A stretch of DNA of 64,000 nt, from positions 1-64,000 of the forward strand of contig CAVPDA010000011.1 in assembly GCA_963702495.1 (NCBI GenBank). The letters are read 5' to 3'. The notes below the pieces were generated by a model. That model ran no database searches and was not told where the DNA came from. It was given only the letters and a program-made list of their open reading frames with translations. A program made the translations under genes and the position numbers. Origin of the DNA: CAVPDA01 sp963702495. Lineage in GTDB: Bacteria; Pseudomonadota; Gammaproteobacteria; Burkholderiales; Rhodocyclaceae. This document shows, piece by piece, positions 46,466 to 55,472 of the stretch. The stretch's first letter is position 1. Each line of letters starts with the position of its first letter.

Positions 46466-48124
46466 ATGATGTCAGCAGCTTACGCCCCACGTCCGTCGAC
46501 GGCCCCCTTTAGCGCGCTCAGATTGGGCGCGGTCTTCCTGCTTCTACTGCTGCTTGCCGTGCGTGCGTTCGCCGGCCAAGTCACATTGGCATGGGACCCG
46601 AGCCCCGACACCGCAGTAACCGGCTATTCAGTGTATTACGGGCCAACCAGTGGCAACTTGGCGACAAAGGTGGACGTCGGCAAGCAAACCACGTCTACCG
46701 TCACCAATCTAGCGGCCGGTACTTACTTCTTCGGTGTAAAGGCCTACAACGCTGCAGGCACGGAGAGCGCCTTTTCGAACCAGGTAAGCGCCAGCGTAGC
46801 TGCGGCGGCGCCGACGGCCAGCTTCACGTCGAGCGTCGCCACGGGCGTCGCCCCCGTCACCGTCACGTTCACGAGCACGACTACGGGTACGGTCACCGGC
46901 TACTCCTGGAAATACGGTGACAACACGACCGGTACCGGGGCCAGTACATCTCATACCTACGCCGCGCCTGGAACGTACATCGTGACGCTCACGGCAACCG
47001 GCTCGGGCGGCAGCACCACGGCGAGCAAGACCATTACCGTATCAGCAGCTCCGCCGGTCGCAAATTTCACGCCCCTTAGCGCGTCGGGTCCTGCTCCACG
47101 TACCGTTGCCTTCGCCGGCCCTTCCCCCAGCACTTCCACCGGAGCGCTCACGTACTCGTGGAAATTCGGGAACACTGCCACCAGCACCTTCCAGAGTCCG
47201 TCCTACACCTATACGACGCCCGGGACCTACACGGTTTCGCTGGCCGTGACGGGGCCGGGCGGAACCAGCACCAGGACCGGCACGGTTACGGTTGCTGCAG
47301 CGGCGACCACTCCCACGACGCCGACCAACCAAGCTCCCAATGGCACCATTACCGCACCTGCCGGAGCGGTGCCAGTCACACAAGGGCAGTCCGTCGCCTT
47401 CCAAGGCACCGGTAGCGACCCGAATGGCGACACATTTACTTACGCCTGGAATTTCGGCGATAACACTACAGGCGCCGGGGCTAACATTTTGCATTCGTAT
47501 GCAGCCGCCGGAACCTACACCGCCCGTCTTACGGTTACAGATTCCAAGGGCATGGCCGACCAAACACCGGCTTCCGTAACAGTCACAGTGACGCAACCGG
47601 CCGCCGCATCTCCGCCGGCGCCTGCGTCGACCGCCCAGACGCTTTGGGCTGCAACAGCGAGGCCGGTGACTGCAAGCGACCCCGACACAGCGCCGGTCAA
47701 CCTTGGAGTAAAATTCAAGTCGGACGTGAGCGGCTACATTACCGGCATTCGGTTCTACAAAGGCTCTGCCAATACCGGGACACACGTCGCTGCACTCTGG
47801 ACGTCGCGCGGCACGCGTCTGGCGACTGCGACATTCGCGAATGAAACCGCTTCAGGCTGGCAACAGGTAAACTTTGCCACACCCATCCCCATCACCGCCA
47901 ACACGGTCTATGTGGCTTCGTATTTCGCTCCCAGGGGACGCTATGCGGGCGATAACAACTACTTCGCCACCTCCGGCGTCGACAATGGAACGCTGCACGC
48001 GCTGAGCAACGGAGCGGCCGGAGGCAACGGAGTCTATGCGTACGCCACGGGTACGGCATTCCCGAACTCCACCTACAGAGCGAGCAACTACTGGGTAAAC
48101 GTGGTCTTCAAGCCAGCTCAATAG
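46466..48124 (+). CDS. Secreted FN3 and PKD-repeat protein with C-terminal DUF4082-like domain
   Basis: 552 aa. Signal peptide (LRLGAVFLLLLLLAVRAFAG, cleaved ~residue 37). FN3 domain (VTLAWDPSPDTAVTGYSVYY to SAFSNQVSAS), then three PKD-like repeats, each with the turn W(K/N)(Y/F)G(D/N)N and a closing TYxxTLT-type strand (~residues 125-205, 205-290, 300-390). A Pro/Ala linker follows. The last ~150 residues (LGVKFKSDVSGYITGIRFYK, ASYFAPRGRYAGDNNYF) match DUF4082. It is an extracellular matrix or carbohydrate-binding type protein. GGGAGGA precedes ATG 46466. It lies downstream of the c-di-GMP riboswitch. Confidence 0.82.
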   Translation: MMSAAYAPRPSTAPFSALRLGAVFLLLLLLAVRAFAGQVTLAWDPSPDTAVTGYSVYYGPTSGNLATKVDVGKQTTSTVTNLAAGTYFFGVKAYNAAGTESAFSNQVSASVAAAAPTASFTSSVATGVAPVTVTFTSTTTGTVTGYSWKYGDNTTGTGASTSHTYAAPGTYIVTLTATGSGGSTTASKTITVSAAPPVANFTPLSASGPAPRTVAFAGPSPSTSTGALTYSWKFGNTATSTFQSPSYTYTTPGTYTVSLAVTGPGGTSTRTGTVTVAAAATTPTTPTNQAPNGTITAPAGAVPVTQGQSVAFQGTGSDPNGDTFTYAWNFGDNTTGAGANILHSYAAAGTYTARLTVTDSKGMADQTPASVTVTVTQPAAASPPAPASTAQTLWAATARPVTASDPDTAPVNLGVKFKSDVSGYITGIRFYKGSANTGTHVAALWTSRGTRLATATFANETASGWQQVNFATPIPITANTVYVASYFAPRGRYAGDNNYFATSGVDNGTLHALSNGAAGGNGVYAYATGTAFPNSTYRASNYWVNVVFKPAQ

Positions 48125-48271
48125 GAAGGGCGCGTCCAAGTCGGAGAACGGAGCGGTGCAGGACGGTTTGCATGATCTTGGCTGTACCGCCCTTCGACTT
48201 CGCACATAACGGCTGAACCTTTGTCTTGATTCGGCGCCTATCGGCACGATGAAATAATTTTCGGAGGCATC

Positions 48272-49077
48272 ATGAGAAACCAGCATCTTTTCCTTGCCAC
48301 CCTTCTAGCAGGACTGTTTGTCACTTGCAGTGCTCACGCATGGACGATCACTTCCGATTTCGAGCAGGGCACGATCGGAGCGCAAGCCGAGGGTCTTAGC
48401 GGCTTTACGGATGGATTCACTCAGACCCTGTACTCCGCAGACATGGCGAACTCGGGAAAGAAATCAGCCAAGGTGACATTCAGTCAGGGGAGCGATACGT
48501 TTGCCCAATCGGGGGCAGGTTTGAATTTTCCCACAACCCTTGGAGAGGGCGCAGAACTCTGGGCGCGAGGCTACTTCTACTTCAAGTCTCCTTGGGCATG
48601 GACCTGCAGTCCCGTAATCAAGATATTCCGCGGCGCCCACGTTCAGACGTCGAGCGGGGCAAATGTTGGGTACCTCTCTGTATTCGCAGATAGCAATGGA
48701 ACCATTCTGTTGTCCAATGAAGCGGGGGACACACAACCAAGCACATCGGCCAAATTTGACATCGGCACGTGGCAAAGCATCGAGATGTACGTCAAGTTTT
48801 CAGCGACTGCCCCCATCTTCAGAATCTGGAAGAATGGGCAACTATTGATTGAGGATACCACCCACAAGACGCTTAGAAGCTCGACGGATCGCGCGGACAT
48901 GTCTTATATCTTCAGCTACTGGAATGGGGGGGTCCCCAGAACCAGGTTGCGTATTTGGATGATTTCACCTATACGACTGACAGACCCTCAGCCCGGGATG
49001 CCAAAGGCAACTACATGATTGGTCCGCTCAGCGACGCGCCGGTCGTTGCACCGCCCAGCAATTTGATCGTCCGGTAA
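48272..49077 (+). CDS. Secreted ConA-like (polysaccharide lyase-like) protein, one frameshift
   Basis: About 268 aa. Signal peptide MRNQHLFLATLLAGLFVTCS ending Ala-His-Ala. The body (SDFEQGTIGAQAEG, SGKKSAKVTF, ELWARGYFYFKSPWAW, GTWQSIEMYVKFS) looks like a ConA-type beta-jellyroll found in polysaccharide lyases and binding modules. At ~48926-48932 a run of seven G shifts the frame; one added G restores VAYLDDFTYTTDR and the ending PPSNLIVR before TAA 49075. That makes a homopolymer miscall very likely. It shares its C-terminal PPSNL motif with the protein at 56693. Confidence 0.65.
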
Positions 49078-49106
49078 TCATTCGGAGCCTGACCGGCGCT
49101 ACTCAC

Positions 49107-49136
49107 TGCTCCTGCCCGGACTTCTGGGCAGGAGCA
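49107..49136. terminator. Bidirectional terminator hairpin
   Basis: Perfect 11-bp stem TGCTCCTGCCC / GGGCAGGAGCA with an 8-base loop, placed between the convergent secreted-protein gene and the glycosyltransferase gene (stop at 49139). Confidence 0.75.
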
Positions 49137-49138
49137 CG

Positions 49139-50080
49139 TCACTTCACTCTGAAATAGTGCTGTCTCTTCAAGATATAGAAGAGTGAGATTGAGCGGCCGA
49201 GGTAGTATGCATAGTACAAGACAGCAAGCTGTGCAAAACTCCTGAAGTTTCTCATCTGCGCGGATCGATAAAAGGCGGTCGCGGCGAGCAGCAGAATGAT
49301 ACCTGCCGTTGCGCCGGCGATCAGATCGCCGGTCCCGATCAAGGCGAGACGTACGAGCCCTGCAACCTGGAGTCCGCTCAGGAGAATGAAGGCGAAGGTC
49401 CCAAAAAGTGGCAGATCGGTCCATTTGTGCCGGAGCGAATCGAGCCCCCCCAATCCATGCCAGATTTCTCTTTTTACAAAAGCCTGGAGGCTCTTTGGGT
49501 TGCCGAGGTGGGTCACGCGCACCCGGTCGTCAGACATGACTTTGGCAACTTTCTGTGCCCTGAGGCACATCTCGTAGTCTTCGCCGGTCTTGAGCGATTC
49601 ATCGAACCCACCAATTGTCCGATAAAGCCAAGCCGGAACAATCATATTTCCGGAATTGACATAGGTAACAGCCTGTCGTCCTTTCGGTTTTTGCGCAAAC
49701 CAAGCCGCTTCGATCCAGTGGGCATCATCAGGGACATCATACTTTGATCCAACGACGCACTCTTCGACGTCCAATGCCTCGGCCGCGTTGCTGAGCCAAT
49801 CCCGATCCGCTACACAGTCCGCGTCCAAGAAGGCATATGTGTCCCCGATCGCCTGCTCTACTCCGTAATTGCGCATTGCGGCGATCGTCGCCCGGGGGAG
49901 CACAAACACCTTCGACGTGTATTCCTTGCTGATCGAGACGGTCGAATCGCTGGATCCATTGTCCACGACGACGATCTCGAACTGGCTCTCCGGGTAACTT
50001 TGACCCCTCAGCGACTGAAGACACTGACGAATTACTTTCGCCTCATTAAATGCTGGAATGACAACAGAAAAGAAGCGCAT
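49139..50080 (-). CDS. Glycosyltransferase family 2 protein
   Basis: 313 aa. GT-A fold: FFSVVIPAFNEAKVIRQCLQ (N-terminus), VVVDNGSSDSTV, the metal-binding AFLDADCVADRDW (~residue 93), and TGEDYEMCLRAQ (~190). Two or three hydrophobic stretches at the C-terminus (TFAFILLSGLQVAGLVRLAL, AGATAGIILLLAATAF) indicate membrane association. It adds a sugar to the EPS repeat unit or lipid intermediate; donor unknown. ATG 50080 has GGAGG nine bases upstream. Downstream lies the shared terminator at 49107. Confidence 0.82.
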   Translation of the reverse strand: MRFFSVVIPAFNEAKVIRQCLQSLRGQSYPESQFEIVVVDNGSSDSTVSISKEYTSKVFVLPRATIAAMRNYGVEQAIGDTYAFLDADCVADRDWLSNAAEALDVEECVVGSKYDVPDDAHWIEAAWFAQKPKGRQAVTYVNSGNMIVPAWLYRTIGGFDESLKTGEDYEMCLRAQKVAKVMSDDRVRVTHLGNPKSLQAFVKREIWHGLGGLDSLRHKWTDLPLFGTFAFILLSGLQVAGLVRLALIGTGDLIAGATAGIILLLAATAFYRSAQMRNFRSFAQLAVLYYAYYLGRSISLFYILKRQHYFRVK

Positions 50081-50606
50081 CCGGCTACCTCCGACCAAAC
50101 TCTGACAAGCTGTTAATTTGGCAATGACCGCACCGGGAGTCGCCCCACCGTGTAGCCTGCCGCGCTGTTGCAATGACCATACTCACTCACTACCAAGGAA
50201 ACCTGTGTGGTGCTGGGGAACCGTTTGCGCTGCAGAGTGCGCCCGAAGACCTGCGAAGCACCTCACTAAGCGCCTAACCCCACATTGGAAATTTTCAACT
50301 CAAAGCTGCTAGTGATGCCGTGACGTTCTTCCTTTCGCTACCATTGAGCCGTTTGCGACAATGCGACGACCGGCATGTGGCGAGCGCGGTGCACCGTCCG
50401 CTCTCAGCGATACCGACTGTGCATTCAGCGAGACACTCGACGGACGGCAATATACGTTTGTTTGGGGCACGAGTTGTAGTAATGACCGGGGTACGATTCA
50501 GGTCTGTACGAGCGCCCCACCACCTCTGGTTATACCGGGAAACATAACCGCAGTCCGTTCTGCGTAGATTTGGTGGCGGACACCCGTTCCGTTTGGATTT
50601 TATCGA
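50081..50606. other. Divergent intergenic region between GT2 and the FemAB-like gene
   Basis: About 525 bp, AT-richer than average. Short frames only; one plus-strand frame (50361-50567) has a protein-like end (GRQYTFVWGTSCSNDRGTIQ) but no signal or ribosome-binding site, so it may be a relic. Otherwise nothing is seen. Confidence 0.4.
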
Positions 50607-51635
50607 ATGTACATGTTATCGGAGCATGACAAGCAGCGCTGGGACAACTTCGTCCGCGCCTCGGATGTGTCCAACTGCTACCACCAGTCGGGATGGAAGG
50701 ATGTAGTCGAAAGGGCCTTCGGCCATCCCACGTATTACCTAATATCCGAAGACTCATCCGGAAGCATTGATGGAATCCTGCCACTCGTACATTTGAGGAG
50801 CTTTATTTTTGGAAATTTTCTCAGCTCCATGCCATTTTTCAACTATGGAGGGTTATGTGCGGCAAATCGCAGCATCGTAGATCGATTGTTAACCGACGCA
50901 CGACAGGTGGCCCGTGAAACGGGCGCTGACTACATAGAGTTCAGGCATGAACAAAACATAGTTGATGAACTTCCCGCCAAAACGACAAAAGCAAGCATGC
51001 GACTGCCGGTCCCATCCGATTCGACCGAGTTGTTCAAATCCTTCCCATCTAAGCTCCGCAGCCAGATCAGGCGAGCACAAAAGGAGGGATTGACCGTCAC
51101 GATCGGGCGATCGGAAGAACTTGCCAACTTCTACTCCGTTTTCTCCGAGAATATGAGAGATCTCGGAACACCTGTGTACGGCGTGTCGTTTTTTCAGACT
51201 ATTCTCGACACTTTTCCTGATTCGACATGGATCTGCACCGTGTCAACGCGAGACGGCATGCCGATAGCGTCAGGATTCCTGGTGGGGTTCAAGCAAATCC
51301 TCGAGATTCCTTGGGCCTCATCCCTCCGAAAGTTCAACATGCTTGGTTCGAACATGTTGCTTTATTGGAGCGTTCTGGAATTCTGCTGCAATCAGGGATT
51401 TCGCGTTTTCGATTTCGGACGGTCGTCGATCGGTGAGGGAACGTATCGGTTCAAGGAGCAGTGGGGAGCACGACCCACGACGCTTTACTGGCACTACTGG
51501 ATGGGTAAGGATGGAAATCTGCCCCAACTTAACCCCAACAACCCAAGATTCGAATTGGCGATTCGCGTCTGGAAACATCTCCCGGTGCGAGTCACACGCG
51601 TGATCGGTCCTCGCCTTGTGAAGTACCTCCCGTGA
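50607..51635 (+). CDS. FemAB-like GNAT protein (XrtA/PEP-CTERM associated, TIGR03019-like)
   Basis: 342 aa. Two GNAT-like halves: an N-terminal part (NCYHQSGWKDVVERAFGHPT) and a C-terminal part (GMPIASGFLVGFKQILEIPW, NMLLYWSVLEFCCNQGFRVF, GEGTYRFKEQWGARP). It matches FemAB-related proteins found in PEP-CTERM EPS loci, proposed to transfer aminoacyl or acyl groups to cell-envelope or EPS components. It overlaps the downstream aminotransferase gene (GTGA at 51632-51635). Intact. Confidence 0.82.
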   Translation: MYMLSEHDKQRWDNFVRASDVSNCYHQSGWKDVVERAFGHPTYYLISEDSSGSIDGILPLVHLRSFIFGNFLSSMPFFNYGGLCAANRSIVDRLLTDARQVARETGADYIEFRHEQNIVDELPAKTTKASMRLPVPSDSTELFKSFPSKLRSQIRRAQKEGLTVTIGRSEELANFYSVFSENMRDLGTPVYGVSFFQTILDTFPDSTWICTVSTRDGMPIASGFLVGFKQILEIPWASSLRKFNMLGSNMLLYWSVLEFCCNQGFRVFDFGRSSIGEGTYRFKEQWGARPTTLYWHYWMGKDGNLPQLNPNNPRFELAIRVWKHLPVRVTRVIGPRLVKYLP

Positions 51636-52846
51636 GAATCGCACGCACAATTCCACCCAGCGCCGCACCGCTTGGCGCAATGCCGCTAGTCCACGGAATG
51701 TTCGGTCTTGCATTTGGGCACAAATACCTGCGACGCGTCGAGGAGACAGTTAGTGCGCGCTTTGGTGCGAAGCATGCGTTCCTTTTGTCCTCCGGCAAGG
51801 CTGCCCTCTTCACCATACTCACGGCCCTTCGTTTATTGAACCCGTCGCGCAACCGGGTTCTGATTCCTGCGTATACGTGCTATTCGGTCCCCTCTTCCAT
51901 TCTAAGGGCGGGCCTCGAGATCAGCCTGTGCGATATCGACCCGATCACTTTTGATTTCGATCGTCGTCAACTCGAACGGTCGATAACAGAGAACACGCTC
52001 GCAGTGGTGCCGGATCACCTTTTTGGAATTCCGGCTGACATGGATCGAATTGCGCAACTGTGTCGCGACAAAGGCGCTTATCTGGTGGAGGACTGCTCCC
52101 AGGCTATGGGGGGACGATATGGGAAGCTGCCACTTGGAGCCGTTGGAGACGTCGGATTCTTCAGTCTCGGTCGAGGTAAGAACGTTACCTGCGGCTCCGG
52201 GGGAATCGTCATCACCAACTCGGACGCGATTGGCGCAGCAGTGTCCGAGGTCTTTCGGACGGTCCGCGCTCCAGGTATTCGCGGCAACCTCAGACAGTTA
52301 GCCGAGGCGATCCTCCTTATGGTGTTTCTTCGCCCATCCCTCCATTGGTTCCCTGCAGGACTGACATTCCTAAGGCTTGGTGAAACGATCTTCAGCCCGG
52401 ATTTTTCGATCCAGAGGCTGTCCGGCGTGCAGGCCGGCCTCTTGCACGATTGGGAAGGACGACTCTTGAGATCCAATGAAGCGAGAACGAGGGTGGCCCG
52501 GTGGTTCATTGAGGCGCTCAAGCTGGCGAACAGACCGGAAGGAGTTTGCTACCTCAGGCTTCCCGTCTTCAGCAGAAGCCCCAGATCCAGAGATGAGGCA
52601 TTGTCTTCGTCTAAACAGCAAGGATTGGGACTCAGCGGGATGTATCCGAGGGCGATTCATGAGATTACGGAAATTCGGGACCAGTTCTCAGATACATATT
52701 TTCCGGTTGCGAGCGAAGTATCCCGAAGAATCGTGACGCTTCCCACCCACGAAATGCTCAGTGTAAGAGACCTCGAGAGGATCGCCACTGTAGGCCGTCG
52801 ATTTTCGTTCCAGACGCATCTTGGCGAGCAGTCCCAATGCGGCTAG
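51632..52846 (+). CDS. DegT/DnrJ/EryC1/StrS-family aminotransferase
   Basis: 404 aa, GTG start overlapping the FemAB-like stop. PLP fold type I: FGAKHAFLLSSGKAALFTIL (cofactor phosphate site), AVVPDHLFGIPADMDRIAQL, VEDCSQAMGG (Asp binding the pyridine N), and the Schiff-base Lys in FSLGRGKNVTCGSGG (~residue 183). Such enzymes aminate keto-sugar nucleotides or act on related substrates; here probably an EPS amino-sugar or lipid modification. The C-terminal ~80 residues are less conserved. Confidence 0.8.
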   Translation: MRIARTIPPSAAPLGAMPLVHGMFGLAFGHKYLRRVEETVSARFGAKHAFLLSSGKAALFTILTALRLLNPSRNRVLIPAYTCYSVPSSILRAGLEISLCDIDPITFDFDRRQLERSITENTLAVVPDHLFGIPADMDRIAQLCRDKGAYLVEDCSQAMGGRYGKLPLGAVGDVGFFSLGRGKNVTCGSGGIVITNSDAIGAAVSEVFRTVRAPGIRGNLRQLAEAILLMVFLRPSLHWFPAGLTFLRLGETIFSPDFSIQRLSGVQAGLLHDWEGRLLRSNEARTRVARWFIEALKLANRPEGVCYLRLPVFSRSPRSRDEALSSSKQQGLGLSGMYPRAIHEITEIRDQFSDTYFPVASEVSRRIVTLPTHEMLSVRDLERIATVGRRFSFQTHLGEQSQCG

Positions 52847-53000
52847 ACGCGATTCGCCCAAGTAACGCCGCATCCCGATCTCACAGGGCTGAGAATGATG
52901 CCGAAAACCGCCGTAGAGCGAACGCGGTGTCGGGTGGAAGGTGGAAAGACTTAGGAAGAGCCATTCGGCACGTCATTCACTCACGTGAAGAGAGAAGATC

Positions 53001-54032
53001 GTGACCGCGCGCGCAATGCTGAGAGGTGTAATGTCCTCAATGGCTTCTTTGTGCGGACTCGTGGAACGTCGAATCAGGGCGGCGTCGAGCAACGGATTCC
53101 TAATTCTGATGTATCACAGAGTACTGCCCTCACGAGACATCACACGAGCAGTTCAGCCCGGCATGGTCGTGCAGCCGGAGACTTTGGCCTGTCATTTCGA
53201 GTACCTGAAGAGAAATTTTGACGTTGTTCCGTTGGCCCACCTCAAGTCAGCCTCTTTTGGCCATTCGGCGGTTGCCAGGACCAAGCCATTGTGCGCCATC
53301 ACTTTCGATGACGGGTGGTACGATTTCTTTCTGTACGCGAACCCTATAATCAAGAATTTCCGGCTGCCGGTTACCGTATTCCTCCCCACAGATTTTATTG
53401 GGACAGACCGGTGGCCTTGGCCGGATCAGCTGGGCTACCTGCTTGATCGTATTGGAACAAACGTGCCAACGAAGCTAGACAGGGAGTCCAGCACCAACCC
53501 ATTGGTGTCACAAATCTTGCACCAATTTGGGACTGGTGAGGCAAGGCTGGAAAGAGCCATTTCCTTATTGAAAAGCCGACGCCTGGAGGAAATCGATGTC
53601 GCGTTGGCTGGATTATCGGAAGCCGCGGGCACGGAGTCCGGCCCAGCGAATCGGGCTTTTTTTTCGTGGGACGAGGCCAAGGAAATGGCGGAAAGCGGTC
53701 TGGTTTCCTATGGATCGCACACCGCCGGGCACCCGATACTCACTACGCTCTTGGTAGACGAAGCGCGTTCCGAGTTGGCCCGATCTCGCGATGCGTTGAT
53801 ATCGCGGGGATTGATGACCGGAGAGTTCATGCCATTCTGCTATCCGAACGGCGACTACTCAGACCGACTAATGGACCTCGTGCGGGAGACTGGTTATCAC
53901 ATGGCAGTAACCACGAGAAGAGGATGGAACCGGTTCGGGGAGGATTTGTACTGTTTGCGGCGTGTCGGTCTTCATCAGGATGTGTCGGAATCCAAGTCCA
54001 TGTTTGCATCGCGAATCGCTGGCCTAGCCTGA
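53001..54032 (+). CDS. Polysaccharide deacetylase family protein
   Basis: 343 aa. NodB motifs: ILMYHRVLPSRDI (~residues 35-47), AITFDDGWYDFFLYANP with metal Asp (~98), VTVFLPTDFIGT, SYGSHTAGHPILT with the metal His pair (~235), and FCYPNGDYSDRL. It differs from the XrtA-type deacetylase at 38281 and belongs to a second subgroup often found in EPS loci. The start is a GTG at 53001; internal ATGs at 53016 and 53031 are possible. It runs in the same direction as the aminotransferase and GT4 genes. Confidence 0.82.
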   Translation: MTARAMLRGVMSSMASLCGLVERRIRAASSNGFLILMYHRVLPSRDITRAVQPGMVVQPETLACHFEYLKRNFDVVPLAHLKSASFGHSAVARTKPLCAITFDDGWYDFFLYANPIIKNFRLPVTVFLPTDFIGTDRWPWPDQLGYLLDRIGTNVPTKLDRESSTNPLVSQILHQFGTGEARLERAISLLKSRRLEEIDVALAGLSEAAGTESGPANRAFFSWDEAKEMAESGLVSYGSHTAGHPILTTLLVDEARSELARSRDALISRGLMTGEFMPFCYPNGDYSDRLMDLVRETGYHMAVTTRRGWNRFGEDLYCLRRVGLHQDVSESKSMFASRIAGLA

Positions 54033-54081
54033 CAGTGGTACCTTCGTTCTTCTTCGCTGGACCAGAAGCGGACGATGTGCA

Positions 54082-55200
54082 ATGTCACTGAGGGTATGCC
54101 ACATCGCCTCAGGCGACCTGTGGGCTGGAGCGGAGGTAATGGTTCGCAACCTGCTTGCAGGAATCGCCATCGAGCCCAACATCGATCTGTCCGTTATCGT
54201 ACTGAACCGCGGCAAGCTGGCAGCGGAGTTACAAGTCCTGGGCATACCTGTTCGCGTGATTGATGAAACGAGCCTTTCCCTGCCCAGGATCATGTCGGAT
54301 GTCGTGGCTGCCCTGAATCGGCATAATCCATCGATCGTCCATACACACAGATATAAGGAGAACCTGATCGGGTACCTCGGATCCAGGGTTCTGAAGGGCA
54401 ATACCTACCTAGTCGGAACCCAGCACGGGCTCCCAGAATTGCATGGACACGCGGGAGTGATTAGGCAATTGGTGTCCATGCTCAACTTCAGGCTGCTCGC
54501 GTCCAAGTTTCAGTCCGTAGTCGCAGTCTCGGAAGATGTCAGGAATGCTCTGGTTCGAAATCACTCCCTCCCGGAGAAATCTGTCCGAGTCATCCGCAAC
54601 GGGGTAAGCATTCCACAATCGGCCATTCTCGGCAGGCCAGATTCCACGTTCGTCATTGGCTCTGCAGGACGCTTCGTACCAGTGAAGGACTACCTCCTGA
54701 TGGTCGAGATTGCCCGCCGAGTCCGCGAGCGAAACCAGCAGATCCGGTTCGAGCTTGTCGGCGAAGGGCCTATGCGCCAGGACATCAGCGTGGCGGTTAC
54801 CAAGGCCAATCTCGGGCCGGCATTTTGCATCTGCGAATTCTGTGATGAGATCGCAACGTTCCATCGTGGCCTGAATGCTTACCTGAACACATCATTGCAC
54901 GAAGGAATCCCTTTGAGTGTTCTCGAGGCCATGGCCTACGGTCTGCCAGTCATTGCTCCGCGTGTTGGCGGACTCAGCGAGATCATAACGGACGGAGAAG
55001 AAGGATTCCTCGTCGATACCAGAGATCCGGAGCACTTCGTCGAGCGCTGTCTTCAACTGCACGCGGATCCTATCCTCTGGAAGCGCATGTCAATTGCAGC
55101 GCGAGAACGAGTAACCCGGGACTTCTCGACACAACGAATGGTGCGCCAATACCTGAATCTTTATATGGAGATCGAGGATGATCTACGCGGTGCACGATAG
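54082..55200 (+). CDS. Glycosyltransferase family 4 protein
   Basis: 372 aa GT-B enzyme. N-terminal acceptor domain (RVCHIASGDLWAGAEVMVRN), hinge VVAVSEDVRNALV (~residue 150), VIRNGVSI, the donor-domain GSAGRFVPVKDYLLMVEIAR (~193-212), and the EX7E-type NTSLHEGIPLSVLEAMAYGL with PVIAPRVGGLSEII (~272-305). It transfers a sugar with retention in EPS repeat-unit assembly. It starts 50 bp after the deacetylase and belongs to the same plus-strand run. Intact. Confidence 0.87.
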   Translation: MSLRVCHIASGDLWAGAEVMVRNLLAGIAIEPNIDLSVIVLNRGKLAAELQVLGIPVRVIDETSLSLPRIMSDVVAALNRHNPSIVHTHRYKENLIGYLGSRVLKGNTYLVGTQHGLPELHGHAGVIRQLVSMLNFRLLASKFQSVVAVSEDVRNALVRNHSLPEKSVRVIRNGVSIPQSAILGRPDSTFVIGSAGRFVPVKDYLLMVEIARRVRERNQQIRFELVGEGPMRQDISVAVTKANLGPAFCICEFCDEIATFHRGLNAYLNTSLHEGIPLSVLEAMAYGLPVIAPRVGGLSEIITDGEEGFLVDTRDPEHFVERCLQLHADPILWKRMSIAARERVTRDFSTQRMVRQYLNLYMEIEDDLRGAR

Positions 55201-55472
55201 CAGCCCCATTCATCACGCCATGGTTGGTGGCCCGCCGGTCATCCCGTATGCAACGTACGATGCCAGTACACAATCCACGCTAACGAGTGCGCCGAATCAG
55301 TTAGGGATACGGGTCTCCGTCCCGAAAAAGACCCTTCAACGTCGATCCGGCTTCAAGGAATGTTCCTGTTAGGTCGATGTATCCAGACAGAACACAATCC
55401 GTGCAAACCCTGACTTCCACGCCACCGAAGGTTTTCGCGAATGGTTAGAACCAAACTGAGAGAGGACCCACC
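55201..55472. other. Intergenic gap between GT4 and the interrupted GT2 gene
   Basis: About 270 bp, no gene or repeat recognised. GAGAGG close to 55473 serves as the ribosome-binding site of the next gene. Confidence 0.4.

Noticed and set aside
45847..46512. 221-codon plus-strand frame in the riboswitch leader
   Set aside because: It overlaps the aptamer end and the start of the FN3/PKD gene in another frame, has no family match and irregular composition. Kept only as a possible leader ORF near 46099.
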